Assembly (NCBI GenBank): GCA_963784615.1
Contig: CAWASG010000002.1
Span: forward strand, 372,001 to 436,000
Direction of reading: 5' to 3'
Length of the DNA: 64,000 nt
DNA from: UBA11403 sp963784615
Lineage (GTDB): Bacteria > Pseudomonadota > Gammaproteobacteria > Legionellales > Legionellaceae
Below the pieces are notes generated by a model, which did no database searches, was not told the DNA's origin, and worked only from the letters and a program-made list of their open reading frames with translations. This document shows, in pieces, positions 16,623-25,431 of the stretch (the stretch's first letter is position 1; each line of letters opens with the position of its first letter). Both the position numbers and the translations under genes were made by a program.

Positions 16623-16738
16623 TTTACACCTGGTACGATGAGTTAATAGACTAATATTGTATAGGATGTAAAAAAAAAGGCAATTTATTGATACCTATAC
16701 AATAATGTTGAGAAAGATACTATTTTTTCAATCCAGCC

Positions 16739-16766
16739 CTTGAAAGAATTTGAATCGACCCCATAT
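16739..16766 (+). promoter_or_regulatory. Sigma-32 heat-shock promoter of groESL
   Basis: CTTGAAA (16739-16745), 13-bp spacer, CCCCATAT (16759-16766): a full match to the RpoH consensus, 76 bases before groES. No CIRCE operator is present, so control is likely by RpoH rather than HrcA. Confidence 0.92.
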
Positions 16767-16841
16767 CGTTATCATCAGCGAAAACATTCAATGCGTGTTT
16801 CGCGAGACTTGAAAATTAATTTAACCAGGAGATAACTAAAG

Positions 16842-17132
16842 ATGAAAATTCGTCCTTTGCATGATCGCGTAGTTGTTAGACGGATGGAAGAAGAGCGTAC
16901 TACTGCTGGTGGTATTGTGATTCCAGATGGCGCTACAGAAAAACCAATGCGCGGTGTAGTGGTTTCTGTTGGTGCTGGTAAGATTTTAGATAACGGCGAT
17001 GTCCGTGCGTTAGCTGTTAAAGTCAATGATGTGGTTTTATTTGGAAAATATTCCGGCACTGAAGTTAAAGTAGGCGCTGAAGAATTAGTTGTGATGCGTG
17101 AAGACGACATCATGGGTGTAATTGAGAAGTAA
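16842..17132 (+). CDS. groES: GroES co-chaperonin
   Basis: 96-aa 10-kDa chaperonin that caps the GroEL cavity. It starts MKIRPLHDRVVVRR, contains the mobile loop EEERTTAGGIVIPD and ends with EDDIMGVIEK, all typical. AGGAGATAACTAAAG provides the ribosome-binding site. It forms an operon with groEL 27 bases downstream and is driven by the sigma-32 promoter at 16739. Confidence 0.98.
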   Translation: MKIRPLHDRVVVRRMEEERTTAGGIVIPDGATEKPMRGVVVSVGAGKILDNGDVRALAVKVNDVVLFGKYSGTEVKVGAEELVVMREDDIMGVIEK

Positions 17133-17159
17133 TTTGTCTATCTACAGGAGATAATGATT

Positions 17160-18821
17160 ATGGGTAAAGAATTACGTTTTGGTGATGAAGGTCGTCAAGC
17201 AATGATGGCTGGCGTGTACGCATTAACAAACGCTGTTAAAGTGACTATGGGACCAAGTGGTCGCAATGTTGTTTTAGATAAATCTTTCGGTGGCCCAACG
17301 GTTACTAAAGACGGTGTATCTGTTGCGAAAGAAATTGAATTTGAAGATCGCTTCATGAACATGGGCGCTCAAATGGTTAAAGAAGTTGCGTCTAAAACAT
17401 CTGATGATGCAGGTGATGGCACAACAACAGCGACTGTTTTGGCATGCGATATTTTGATTCAAGGTAACAAAGCACGTGCTGCTGGCATGAACCCAATGGA
17501 TCTGAAACGCGGTATTGATAAAGCAGTTGCTGTTATCATCAAAGAATTGCAGTCTATGTCCAAGCCTTGCAAAGATGGCAAAGCCATTGCTCAAGTAGGA
17601 ACGATTTCCGCAAACTCTGACCATGCTATTGGTACTATTATTGCCGAAGCAATGGAAAAAGTCGGTAAAGAAGGCGTGATTACCGTTGAAGATGGCACAG
17701 GTATGGACAACGAATTGACTGTAGTTGAAGGTATGCAGTTTGATCGTGGTTACATTTCTCCATACTTCATCAACAACCAACAAAACATGACGACAGAACT
17801 TGAGCATCCGTTCATTCTGTTAGTTGACAAGAAAGTTTCAACCATTCGTGACATGTTAACTATATTGGAAGGCGTTGCAAAATCTGGCCGTCCATTACTG
17901 ATTGTTGCTGAAGACGTTGAAGGCGAAGCGTTGGCAACATTGGTTGTTAACAACATGCGCGGTATTGTTAAAGTCTGTGCTGTTAAAGCGCCTGGCTTTG
18001 GTGATCGACGTAAAGCCATGTTACAAGACATCGCGATTCTAACCAGCGGCCAAGTGATTTCTGAGGAAATTGGCAAAACGTTGGAAGGCGCAACAATGGA
18101 AGATTTAGGTACAGCAAAACGTGTTGTTGTTACCAAAGAAAACACAACGATTATTGATGGTGAAGGCAAAGCGACTGACATTACTGCACGCATTACACAA
18201 ATCCGTGCACAAATGGAAGAAACATCGTCTGACTACGATCGTGAAAAACTTCAAGAGCGAGTTGCTAAATTGGCCGGCGGTGTTGCGGTTATCAAAGTTG
18301 GCGCTGCGACTGAAGTTGAAATGAAAGAGAAAAAAGCTCGCGTAGAAGATGCACTTCACGCAACACGTGCTGCTGTTGAAGAAGGCATTGTTGCTGGTGG
18401 TGGTGTTGCTCTGATTCGTGCGCAAAAAGCGTTAGACGGCTTGAAAGGCGATAACCATGATCAAACAATGGGTATCGACATTCTGCGTCGTGCGATTGAA
18501 TCTCCATTACGTCAAATCGTGACCAACGCTGGTTATGAAGCATCTGTTGTTGTTAACAATGTTGCAAATAACAAAGGTAACTACGGTTTCAACGCAGCAA
18601 CCGGCGAGTACGGTGACATGGTTGAGTTAGGTATTATCGACCCAACTAAAGTAACTCGTACAGCATTGCAAAATGCCGCATCTGTTGCCAGCTTGATGTT
18701 GACCACTGAGTGCATGGTTGCTGAACTGCCAAAGAAAGATGAAGGCGGTCATGCTGACATGGGCGGCATGGGCGGCATGGGTGGTATGGGCGGAATGGGT
18801 GGCATGGGCGGAATGATGTAA
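17160..18821 (+). CDS. groEL: GroEL chaperonin
   Basis: 553 aa. The ATP-binding segment DAGDGTTTATVLA and apical and intermediate domains are intact, and the tail ends in repeated GGM units as in other GroELs. It folds proteins within the tetradecamer, with GroES. ATG 17160 (MGKELRF) lies 9 bases after AGGAG and is preferred over ATG 17154, only 3 bases away. A strong terminator follows. Confidence 0.98.
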   Translation: MGKELRFGDEGRQAMMAGVYALTNAVKVTMGPSGRNVVLDKSFGGPTVTKDGVSVAKEIEFEDRFMNMGAQMVKEVASKTSDDAGDGTTTATVLACDILIQGNKARAAGMNPMDLKRGIDKAVAVIIKELQSMSKPCKDGKAIAQVGTISANSDHAIGTIIAEAMEKVGKEGVITVEDGTGMDNELTVVEGMQFDRGYISPYFINNQQNMTTELEHPFILLVDKKVSTIRDMLTILEGVAKSGRPLLIVAEDVEGEALATLVVNNMRGIVKVCAVKAPGFGDRRKAMLQDIAILTSGQVISEEIGKTLEGATMEDLGTAKRVVVTKENTTIIDGEGKATDITARITQIRAQMEETSSDYDREKLQERVAKLAGGVAVIKVGAATEVEMKEKKARVEDALHATRAAVEEGIVAGGGVALIRAQKALDGLKGDNHDQTMGIDILRRAIESPLRQIVTNAGYEASVVVNNVANNKGNYGFNAATGEYGDMVELGIIDPTKVTRTALQNAASVASLMLTTECMVAELPKKDEGGHADMGGMGGMGGMGGMGGMGGMM

Positions 18822-18843
18822 TCCCCCCCCCATTTTTCCTTTA

Positions 18844-18871
18844 AAAACCCGCCTTCCGGCGGGTTTTTTTT
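18844..18871 (+). terminator. groESL terminator
   Basis: AAAACCCGCC-TTCC-GGCGGGTTTT hairpin with a T-run, 22 bases after the groEL stop. Confidence 0.92.
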
Positions 18872-18957
18872 AACCAAGGGTTTGTTGACAATCCTCCTCT
18901 ATGATCATGAAACATTGAGGGGTTACGCAAAAAACCGCGTACTATGGTGATAACTAG

Positions 18958-19110
18958 TACCGTTATTATGAAGAAGAGCAACTTCTGATGTTACAGCAAA
19001 TCTTATTTTTTCGTGAATTGGGCATTCCTCTTAATGACATACAACGGATTATGAGCAGTGATGGTTTTGATAAAATCGACTCCTTATGCACTCATAAGTT
19101 CACTCTTTAA
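18958..19110 (+). pseudogene. MerR-family regulator remnant
   Basis: Reading from 18958 gives YRYYEEEQLLMLQQIL, then FFRELGIPLNDIQRIM and stop at 19108. This is the second half of a MerR/TipAL-type DNA-binding domain, whose hallmark is (G)YR-Y...L-LQQIL-FRELG-SL-EI. An in-frame TAG lies directly upstream (18955), no start or ribosome-binding site exists, and the effector-binding domain is missing. The gene is therefore a dead fragment of about 50 codons. The rest of the 18822-19157 gap holds only the groESL terminator. Confidence 0.75.
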
Positions 19111-19157
19111 TCTAGTCTTGAAAAGTGATGTGAAGTAGGCTCATTACAGTTCGTCGT

Positions 19158-20372
19158 TTAACAAGTGACATTAATACTCGCTTGAAAAATATTCGCATAA
19201 TTTGGAGTGTAATGACCCGCTAAGATTCCATTTGAAGAGACATTATCAATATCAGCTTTACCAAAATTAATGTACTCATATGAAAAACCAAGCTTTATTG
19301 CCGGTATTACAGAATAAATCAAGCCGGCACCTAAACGAATCTGTCTATCCATAGGCATATCTGGCGTACGCAATGATGCTTTGGTCGGTGATGAGTCATA
19401 GGACGCACCTGTTTGTAAAAGTACTGGGTCAGTGATTTGATATTGCATGCCTAGGCCGACACGATAGGTGTTTTTCCAGTTCAGAGTAGTCGTTTCAGTG
19501 TAATTTACGACGTTTACCACGGTATTTTGCATTGATGACCAGTTTGCCCAGCCCAATTCTCCTAATAAATTAGCCTTATTCGTTAATTTTTGCTCAAGAC
19601 TTAAAATAATATTTTGGGGCATGGTCATTCTTGTAGACGTATCAGGCTGATCGATGATTCGTATAATTGTTGTCTGCCCACGCAACTTATGGACGATTTC
19701 AGAACGATACGCAAGGCCAAGTTTGGTTGTCGCGGTGGGTAATGCCATAAGTCCAATATTAAAACCGGGAGCAAGATTATCCACTCTTATATCAGCTTGA
19801 TCGTCGATCAAGGGAGTCAGCGGCAGCGAAACAGTTTGCTGAAGATTTGCATATTCGATTGAAACGCCGGCACCTAAGGATAACCAATCATTCACCTTAT
19901 AGGCCATGGCGGGATTGAAGTTCAATGCATAGAGGGTCATATCTTGTACTATAAATTTCCCTACCCACCCATCATTGTAGTCTAGCATCCCGGCATAAGG
20001 TGTGGTGAAACTAACACCAAATTTTAATTGAGGCGAAAAGCTATAAGCGTAAAAAAAATCTGCGCCGGGAGTCAGCGAGGCAGCTTCGCCACCATTATTT
20101 CCATGAATTGTGTTCTCGGGACTAATAGAAAAATGAGTGTACGGTAAAATAAGTTGGGAACCAATCATAAATTGGGTGTCGGTTAATTGAGTCATGCCAG
20201 CAGGATTAAAATAGGATGTGGATGCATCATTAGCAACAGCGGCTTGCCCTACTCCAGCTGTTCCGATAATGGGCGTGCCTAATTCATAAAATTGAAATGC
20301 TGCGGCGAAGACTGGATTAAACATATTCATAGAAACGATGGCAAGGGATAATCGTAAAGATATGTGTTTCAT
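19158..20372 (-). CDS. OmpP1/FadL/TodX-family outer-membrane protein
   Basis: 404-aa outer-membrane beta-barrel, probably importing long-chain fatty acids or other hydrophobic compounds. A signal peptide (about 1-24, ending VFAAA) precedes the FadL-family N-terminal segment FQFYELGTPIIGTAGVGQAAVANDASTSYFNPAGMTQL-type (the NPAGM motif is diagnostic). The rest alternates as barrel strands and ends with a C-terminal cysteine rather than the usual aromatic residue, which is odd. ATG 20372 follows GGAG; the ATG at 20384 lies too early. Substrate unknown. Confidence 0.88.
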   Translation of the reverse strand: MKHISLRLSLAIVSMNMFNPVFAAAFQFYELGTPIIGTAGVGQAAVANDASTSYFNPAGMTQLTDTQFMIGSQLILPYTHFSISPENTIHGNNGGEAASLTPGADFFYAYSFSPQLKFGVSFTTPYAGMLDYNDGWVGKFIVQDMTLYALNFNPAMAYKVNDWLSLGAGVSIEYANLQQTVSLPLTPLIDDQADIRVDNLAPGFNIGLMALPTATTKLGLAYRSEIVHKLRGQTTIIRIIDQPDTSTRMTMPQNIILSLEQKLTNKANLLGELGWANWSSMQNTVVNVVNYTETTTLNWKNTYRVGLGMQYQITDPVLLQTGASYDSSPTKASLRTPDMPMDRQIRLGAGLIYSVIPAIKLGFSYEYINFGKADIDNVSSNGILAGHYTPNYANIFQASINVTC

Positions 20373-20446
20373 TTTACACTCCATGTAAAACAGTCTGCGA
20401 AAGTTCCATGGAGTTTAGCTTAGGCGCATTAGACAATCAATCACCA

Positions 20447-20610
20447 GACCCTAGGGCCACGGCCATTAAGTTAAGGGAATTAATCGGAGTAGGTTGGGTT
20501 GAGCGAGAGCGAAGCCCAACAAAATCGTCATGTTGGGCTTCGCTCTCGCTCAACCCAACCTTGTACATCACTCATTTTTTTCTTAACTTTATGGCAGTGG
20601 ACCCTAGGGC
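20447..20610. mobile_element. MITE-like element carrying a family-A REP pair (copy 1)
   Basis: Element 20458-20599 begins CACGGCCATTAAGTTAAGGG, ends in the inverse with GGCAGTG, and carries an inverted GTAG-hairpin pair in its centre (about 20489-20565). It is bounded by an 11-bp direct repeat GACCCTAGGGC (20447-20457 and 20600-20610), taken as the target duplication. Related to the copies at 52.5 and 54.7 kb. The 20385-20798 gap holds only this and the next two repeats. Confidence 0.75.
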
Positions 20611-20661
20611 CTGCGTTCCACCCTAGTACATTGACAGCCGAACTTTGATTAATAAAAAACG

Positions 20662-20714
20662 GCCTCAGTCATCGTTTCGCTCGCAACGACGGATGGCGAA
20701 ACGATGACTGAGGC
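20662..20714. repeat. Inverted repeat related to family C outer arms
   Basis: GCCTCAGTCATCGTTTCGC (20662-20680) and its exact complement (20696-20714) around a 15-base loop. The same CCTCAGTCATCG arms bound the family-C copy at 37187-37350. Confidence 0.85.
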
Positions 20715-20739
20715 TTAAAAAACGAACAGCAACTACTCG

Positions 20740-20772
20740 TGCAAGGGCACGCTCACGTGCCCGATCAGTGAA
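20740..20772. repeat. Family-D repeat fragment (GGGCACG...CCCGATC)
   Basis: GCAAGGGCACGCTCACGTGCCCGATC, a short form of the longer inverted repeat at 60490-60614. Confidence 0.55.
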
Positions 20773-20798
20773 TGATTTTTTTTGCAAATCAAACGGGC

Positions 20799-21890
20799 TT
20801 ATTGACCACCGCTGTTCGTTGAGAGAAATTTAAACGGCGTTGACGCTTTCAAAGCACCGGATACTTCGCCAGAATAAATCTGCCCTTTTGCCATATCAAG
20901 TTTCATGGTTGGTGCGCCTTTGTTGAAATTCAACTTTTGAAAATCGACCCAAAATACATTCGGCGAAGTGGATGAATCAAAGTAATAAACCCTGTTTTTT
21001 TGATCCGATATGGTACGCCACAAGGTTGATGCAATATTAGGTTCCTTCGGTGTGGTAATACCTAATGGCACACTTACGCCGCGAATTACACTCAATACAC
21101 CAGCAACAGCTTGATGCTCATAGTTTTGGCCCGGTACAGCTTGAATGAAATTTTTATCCAATGCCTTTGGAATAGCATTGATGAAAAATGATGCTCTGGC
21201 GAATCGATCAGCTGCGCGACTGGTCCCTGGTAAAAATACCGTACCGCCTATTGATTGCCAGTACGTGTTTAATGCCAATTGCTGACTGAAAATCGGCGAA
21301 TTAGTCATGACATTGTATTCTTTACCATGGTGAACAACTAATTTACCACCAACGTATTCAAAAATAGCGGAATCTCCGCTTGTATCAGATAGCGACAAAT
21401 GCACCGTGCTAGCTTCGCCATTTGGCAGGGTGGGGCTTAACAGGTGAAACGGTTTAGCCTGCAACGCGGTGACTGCTTCAGCAACGGTTGCAAAGTTATC
21501 TAACACATATTGACCCCAAAGACTGATTGCCAGGGGGGGATGGCCGGCTGCAGGTTGACCATAATCGGATTCAGCCAGGTAGAGCATATTCATCACCAAA
21601 CCTTTTTCATTCATGCCGTCGGCGCTTGCAATATTATAAGCAGTGGTGACAACACTACCGTATTTTGCCTTCCAAGTCGGAGAATCTGTACCAGCTTCGC
21701 CATTACGCTCTATACCACGCGGCATCACCCAAATTTCCGAGCCCATATCTTGTGCCCAATCCATGCTGCGCCCAGTGACAACCATATTGTCGGCACCGGT
21801 ATACAACGCGCGCGTACAGGCATCAGCGGTAAAAACACCGAGCGCGCTGGTAAGGCCAACTGTTAATTTTAGTGCATGAAGTCCTTTCAT
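20799..21890 (-). CDS. Choloylglycine hydrolase / penicillin V acylase-family Ntn-hydrolase
   Basis: 363-aa linear-amide C-N hydrolase. The signal peptide ends ADA, so cleavage would expose the catalytic Cys25 (CTRALYTG), the N-terminal nucleophile of this family; RSMDWAQDMGSEIWVMPRG is the conserved block that follows. Further conserved residues lie in NEKGLVMN and the LSDTSGDSAIFEYVGGKLVVHHG stretch. Exported family members cleave bile-salt, penicillin V or acyl-homoserine-lactone amides; the substrate here is unknown. GTTAAC-N5-GTTAAT upstream (21936-21952 on the plus strand) resembles the PmrA-like boxes, but the spacing to the -10 differs. Confidence 0.88.
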   Translation of the reverse strand: MKGLHALKLTVGLTSALGVFTADACTRALYTGADNMVVTGRSMDWAQDMGSEIWVMPRGIERNGEAGTDSPTWKAKYGSVVTTAYNIASADGMNEKGLVMNMLYLAESDYGQPAAGHPPLAISLWGQYVLDNFATVAEAVTALQAKPFHLLSPTLPNGEASTVHLSLSDTSGDSAIFEYVGGKLVVHHGKEYNVMTNSPIFSQQLALNTYWQSIGGTVFLPGTSRAADRFARASFFINAIPKALDKNFIQAVPGQNYEHQAVAGVLSVIRGVSVPLGITTPKEPNIASTLWRTISDQKNRVYYFDSSTSPNVFWVDFQKLNFNKGAPTMKLDMAKGQIYSGEVSGALKASTPFKFLSTNSGGQ

Positions 21891-22046
21891 AATTTATTCC
21901 TTTCAGGTCTGTGATTCGTCAAGTATAGACGAATAATTAACCTTATGTTAACCAGGTCTACTTATTATAATATTGGATACATCACATTGCCCTCAATTAT
22001 TGATTGAGCGCCGGTAAAGACCGCGTACATCCCCGTACTCAGCTTT

Positions 22047-22127
22047 TGGGGCCTGCGCTTTAGAGAAACTACGTCCATATGGTCGGTTGTGCCTTCCCTG
22101 GCACAACCGCTCTAAAACGCAGGACCC
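22047..22127. repeat. Long isolated hairpin
   Basis: Arms TGGGGCCTGCGCTTTAGAG and CTCTAAAACGCAGGACCC enclose a second stem GGTTGTGCC/GGCACAACC. It lies in the 21891-22239 gap, which otherwise shows only the upstream region of the amide hydrolase. There is no T-run, so it is not a plain terminator. It could be a decayed mobile hairpin element or an RNA structure. Confidence 0.5.
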
Positions 22128-22239
22128 AACAGAGAGGCACGGGGCCGCATACGATGGTTGTTGATACACGGGCTACAAATGACTCAAAAGATCATGAGCA
22201 AAAATAAAAAAATGGGTCAAAATCAAATCATTCGCTGCT

Positions 22240-22623
22240 CTAGGGTGTGTCGATAAGCCTTAATAATTCCGGACGATATTCAAAGTGCATAGAATCATAA
22301 TGCGACCATTTACCTCCCCATATAAATCCATGGTGCTCAAAAATAGTTACAATATCCCATGGGACATGATTGCGGTAAGTTAGCGATTGCTCTTCAGTGA
22401 TGGGCAGCCCGGCTTTTTCTAAATCCCATTGCCAGTAATCAGATGCCTCACTATTGATATCAATGGTCATGCCAAAACTGTGCGCGCTTAACCGGTCTGT
22501 ATTTGCGATAACTCGCCAATTAAACGTTCCACCGGGATTTGCTAGATAGGGAAGATGCGGACGTATGTCGATAACATAGAACAGATTCCTATTTGTGGAT
22601 GAGATAACGGCTTGTGCAAAATT
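22240..22623 (-). pseudogene. M15-family D-Ala-D-Ala carboxypeptidase, broken
   Basis: The open frame (127 codons) encodes the catalytic half of a VanY-like zinc peptidase: NWRVIANTDRLSAHSFGMTIDI contains the SxHxxGxxxD motif (zinc His and Asp) and IWGGKWSHYDSMHFEYRPELL holds the last zinc ligand in MHFE. The frame has no start codon before an in-frame stop near 22626; the 76-residue reading from 22470 would drop the first motif. The N-terminal half of the family is found only as a weak match in another frame upstream (to about 22769), so at least one frameshift or deletion has occurred. Confidence 0.65.
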
Positions 22624-22869
22624 TTAACATTTAGTTGACTGGTAGTCAAGCGCAACTTATGCTTCATACAATTTAGATGCGTTTGTCCTGTATTAGCAGT
22701 GATGCCACTGGTTATAGAAATACTTGACAGCTTCAGACGATGGCCAAAAAATTGTTGATTAAAAGCCACTCAACATATATTATGGCCAGTATCGTCATCA
22801 TGAAAACACAAAGATGGCGTCATGTGTTCAGTAAAGTATTTTATTAATCCTATCTTAAGGCAACCAATC

Positions 22870-23409
22870 ATGTTTATTAAACGTTTATCTGTATTGATCT
22901 CCAGCAGTATTGTTGTATTAATGAGTCAATTTGCATTTGCAAGTAAAGCCACCAATGTTACATGCCCAACAGCCGATCAAATCAAGCAGTTTTCATATCT
23001 GGCCTCATTTCCATTTGGCTTTAACAATAAATCAAAAAGCATGAAGTCTGTTGCAGTTGCAGTAAATATGGAAGAACTCGAGGCAGAGTCAGGATGGGCG
23101 TTGGTTATGCATCCTCTTGAAGTAGGTCAATCAGAAACAGCACCGCAGGCTTTACAAAACGCGATTGATAAACTGCAACCTGTTTCAAGTACACCGTTCA
23201 ATTACACCATTGTCGATGATCTCGAAATACCAGTTTGTGCGTATACGCTACCTGGCAATCAACAATTTAATGCGCTCGCTTATTATATCGACGAGTCATA
23301 CGATGACATGGACGATGATAACTTTGCAAAAGTTCGTTCAAAAACAAGTCATCAACGCATGCGCATGTTGAAAATCGCAAAGCAAGTTAAACAATTAATC
23401 CGTCAATAG
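22870..23409 (+). CDS. Small exported protein of unknown function
   Basis: 179 aa, not recognised. A clear signal peptide (1-24, MFIKRLSVLISSSIVVLMS then QFAFA) precedes a mature domain with two cysteines (TCPTADQ, PVCAYTLP) that could form a disulfide and a C-terminal Lys/Arg-rich helix. AAGG lies 10 bases before ATG 22870; an earlier in-frame ATG (22822) would bury the signal peptide. Small periplasmic or secreted proteins of this layout are common in Legionella-like genomes. Monocistronic, followed by a hairpin. Confidence 0.75.
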   Translation: MFIKRLSVLISSSIVVLMSQFAFASKATNVTCPTADQIKQFSYLASFPFGFNNKSKSMKSVAVAVNMEELEAESGWALVMHPLEVGQSETAPQALQNAIDKLQPVSSTPFNYTIVDDLEIPVCAYTLPGNQQFNALAYYIDESYDDMDDDNFAKVRSKTSHQRMRMLKIAKQVKQLIRQ

Positions 23410-23419
23410 TTTTTCAGCG

Positions 23420-23465
23420 TTTGGACAAGCCTACATGCCAAAAGACTCATGTAGGCTTGTCCAAA
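23420..23465. repeat. Family-F hairpin (TTTGGACAAG)
   Basis: Perfect 18-bp arms (TTTGGACAAGCCTACATG and complement) with a 10-base loop. A similar hairpin with compensatory changes lies at 52443-52488. It may end the upstream transcript but lacks a good T-run. The remaining 23466-23742 shows no feature. Confidence 0.7.
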
Positions 23466-23742
23466 TATTCTAGTGTATTTGTCAATACAGTTTAGTTCAA
23501 TAAAGACTCTCAGATAAGTAACCCTCATAGATCAGGGCAAACGCATCTTAATTGATGACGTACCTGGGGAGTTACGAATAATTAAGATATACTCTTTAAT
23601 ATGCTGCTCAATATATTGAATGAATTATTTGTGCATCGAAACGTAACGGAAGTGGTCCTATAGTGCATTCGTCTTCATTTAGGCTCTGCATGAGCGACGT
23701 TCGTTAAAAATCATTAATTAATAAACTACTGGCTAACATGAA

Positions 23743-24744
23743 ATGAATCTTCAAGAAAATGTTGATCTAACTCTGTTAAATACTTTGCGTCTGAAATCAG
23801 CTGCTTCTCATTATTTAGCGTTAAACAAAGTTGAGCAATTGGACGCAATATGTTCCGTTACGTCCCAATTTTCTCGATTCTTTGTTTTGGGGGGAGGGAG
23901 CAATCTAATTGTACCCCCACTCTATCAAGGTTTAGTGATTCATAATCAGTTGCGTGGTATCACGATGACTACAATAGGCCAAGAACGAATTGTTACAGCA
24001 ATGGCAGGGGAGAACTGGGATGGGTTTGTCGCTTATTGTAATCAACATGGCGCTTATGGACTTGAAAATTTAAGCTTGATCCCGGGAACTGTAGGCGCTT
24101 CACCTATTCAAAACATTGGCGCCTATGGGGTCGAGGTAAAAGATTTTATTGAAGACGTTTGTGTTTATGATATACAAAACGCACAGCTAGTTAAACTCAG
24201 TAATCATGAGTGCGAATTTAGTTATCGAAACAGTAGATTAAAAAATAATTCACGTTATATCGTCGTCAGTGTCAGTTTTAGATTATCTGCTCAACCCAAT
24301 CTGAATTTGAATTACGGAAACTTGGCTCAAATGATTTCTTCCTTGACTAATCCGATGCCTGATGACTTACGTCATATCATTATGGGTATACGTCAAAGTA
24401 AGTTGCCTGACCCGCAAGAGTTAGGAAATGCCGGGAGTTTTTTTCATAATCCTATTTTACCAGAAAAAAAAGCACAGGAATTGCTAATTCAATACCCAAA
24501 TATGCCTCTGTTTCCTACGGCTAATCCCGAGTACAGCAAAGTTTCTGCGGGTTGGCTCATTGACAATTTAGGGCTGAAAGGACACAGGCATGGCAATGTA
24601 GGAATTTATTCAAAACAAGCACTGGTATTAGTTAATTATGGAGGTGCCTGTCAATCAGAAGTGCTGAAATTTGCCGATTGGATTCAATCTCAAATTAAAG
24701 ATAGTTATGATTTGCATCTTCATATTGAACCTATTATTTGCTAG
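23743..24744 (+). CDS. murB: UDP-N-acetylenolpyruvoylglucosamine reductase
   Basis: 333 aa, type I MurB. It reduces the enolpyruvyl group to give UDP-MurNAc in cytoplasmic peptidoglycan synthesis, using FAD and NADPH. Visible features are NTLRLKSAA at the start, the FAD motif FVLGGGSNLI, LSLIPGTVGASPIQNIGAYGVEV, the YRNSRLK region, GNAGSFFHNP with the catalytic Ser, and a C-terminal Glu in HLHIEPI. It stands alone, away from other mur genes. Confidence 0.96.
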   Translation: MNLQENVDLTLLNTLRLKSAASHYLALNKVEQLDAICSVTSQFSRFFVLGGGSNLIVPPLYQGLVIHNQLRGITMTTIGQERIVTAMAGENWDGFVAYCNQHGAYGLENLSLIPGTVGASPIQNIGAYGVEVKDFIEDVCVYDIQNAQLVKLSNHECEFSYRNSRLKNNSRYIVVSVSFRLSAQPNLNLNYGNLAQMISSLTNPMPDDLRHIIMGIRQSKLPDPQELGNAGSFFHNPILPEKKAQELLIQYPNMPLFPTANPEYSKVSAGWLIDNLGLKGHRHGNVGIYSKQALVLVNYGGACQSEVLKFADWIQSQIKDSYDLHLHIEPIIC

Positions 24745-24748
24745 TACT

Positions 24749-24838
24749 GTTCCGCGGCTTGTCCGCGGAATCTAGCGTTCTAGCCCCAGAGCGAGATTCC
24801 TGGATACCGCGGACAAGCCGCGGTAAGTAGGCTAAATA
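24749..24838. repeat. Family-B pair of CCGCGG hairpins
   Basis: TTCCGCGGCTTGTCCGCGGAA and, 30 bases later, TACCGCGGACAAGCCGCGGTA, with TCTAG...CCAGAGCGAGATTCCTGG symmetry between them. Same composite at 31270-31352. Confidence 0.8.
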
Positions 24839-24894
24839 TTTTTCTCAGAGTTATTGAGAAGTTACGGAGAGTTACGATAACTGTATGAATTTGC

Positions 24895-25428
24895 TTAAGT
24901 AAACAAATACTGGCAGATATAAACAGATGCCAAAATACCCGCCAAATCAGCAAGTAGTCCTGCCCATATTGCATGACGGACTCTGGTGATACCTACTGAT
25001 CCAAAATACACTGCAATCACATAAAATGTCGTTTCGGTGCTTCCCATAATGGTTGCTGCCATTTTTGAAACCAGCGCATTTCCACCATTATCGTGAATAA
25101 TTTCAGCCATAACACCGGTTGCTGCACCGCCGGAAAAAGGACGAATCAGGGCGAGAGGCAGTAAGTCCGCAGGGAAGCCGATGGCTGATAGCAGGGGAGA
25201 GAGTAGCGCAAATAACAGATCAAAAAAACCTGATGCGCGTAACATGCCAATGGCGACGAGGAGGGCAATTAGCGAGGGCATTATACTGATGCTCGTTTCG
25301 AAGCCTTTTTTAGCGCCGGTGACAAACGATTCAAACACATCAATTTTTTTTACTGCAGCATATGCGGGGATGCCGACGACGAAACTGAGGAGGATGACAT
25401 TGGAGACGGTTTGGGCAATTGAATTCAT
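24895..25428 (-). CDS. spmB: SpmB-like nucleoside-recognition (Gate) domain protein
   Basis: 177-aa inner-membrane protein with about four membrane segments and Gate-domain motifs (LIRPFSGGAATGVMAEI, GSTETTFYVIAVYFG). It pairs with SpmA. Named for Bacillus spore maturation, but widespread in non-sporulating proteobacteria, where its role is unknown; transport of nucleosides or small solutes is suspected for the Gate family. Its ATG lies 3 bases after the spmA stop, so the two form a tight operon. Confidence 0.85.
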   Translation of the reverse strand: MNSIAQTVSNVILLSFVVGIPAYAAVKKIDVFESFVTGAKKGFETSISIMPSLIALLVAIGMLRASGFFDLLFALLSPLLSAIGFPADLLPLALIRPFSGGAATGVMAEIIHDNGGNALVSKMAATIMGSTETTFYVIAVYFGSVGITRVRHAIWAGLLADLAGILASVYICQYLFT

Positions 25429-25431
25429 GAT

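Noticed and set aside
16623..16841. CIRCE operator for groESL
   Set aside because: No TTAGCACTC-N9-GAGTGCTAA-like sequence is present; a sigma-32 promoter explains control.
22845..22862. TTAA-N7-TTAA before the exported-protein gene, resembling a PmrA box
   Set aside because: It lies 8-25 bases from the start codon, leaving no room for a -10 and transcription start.
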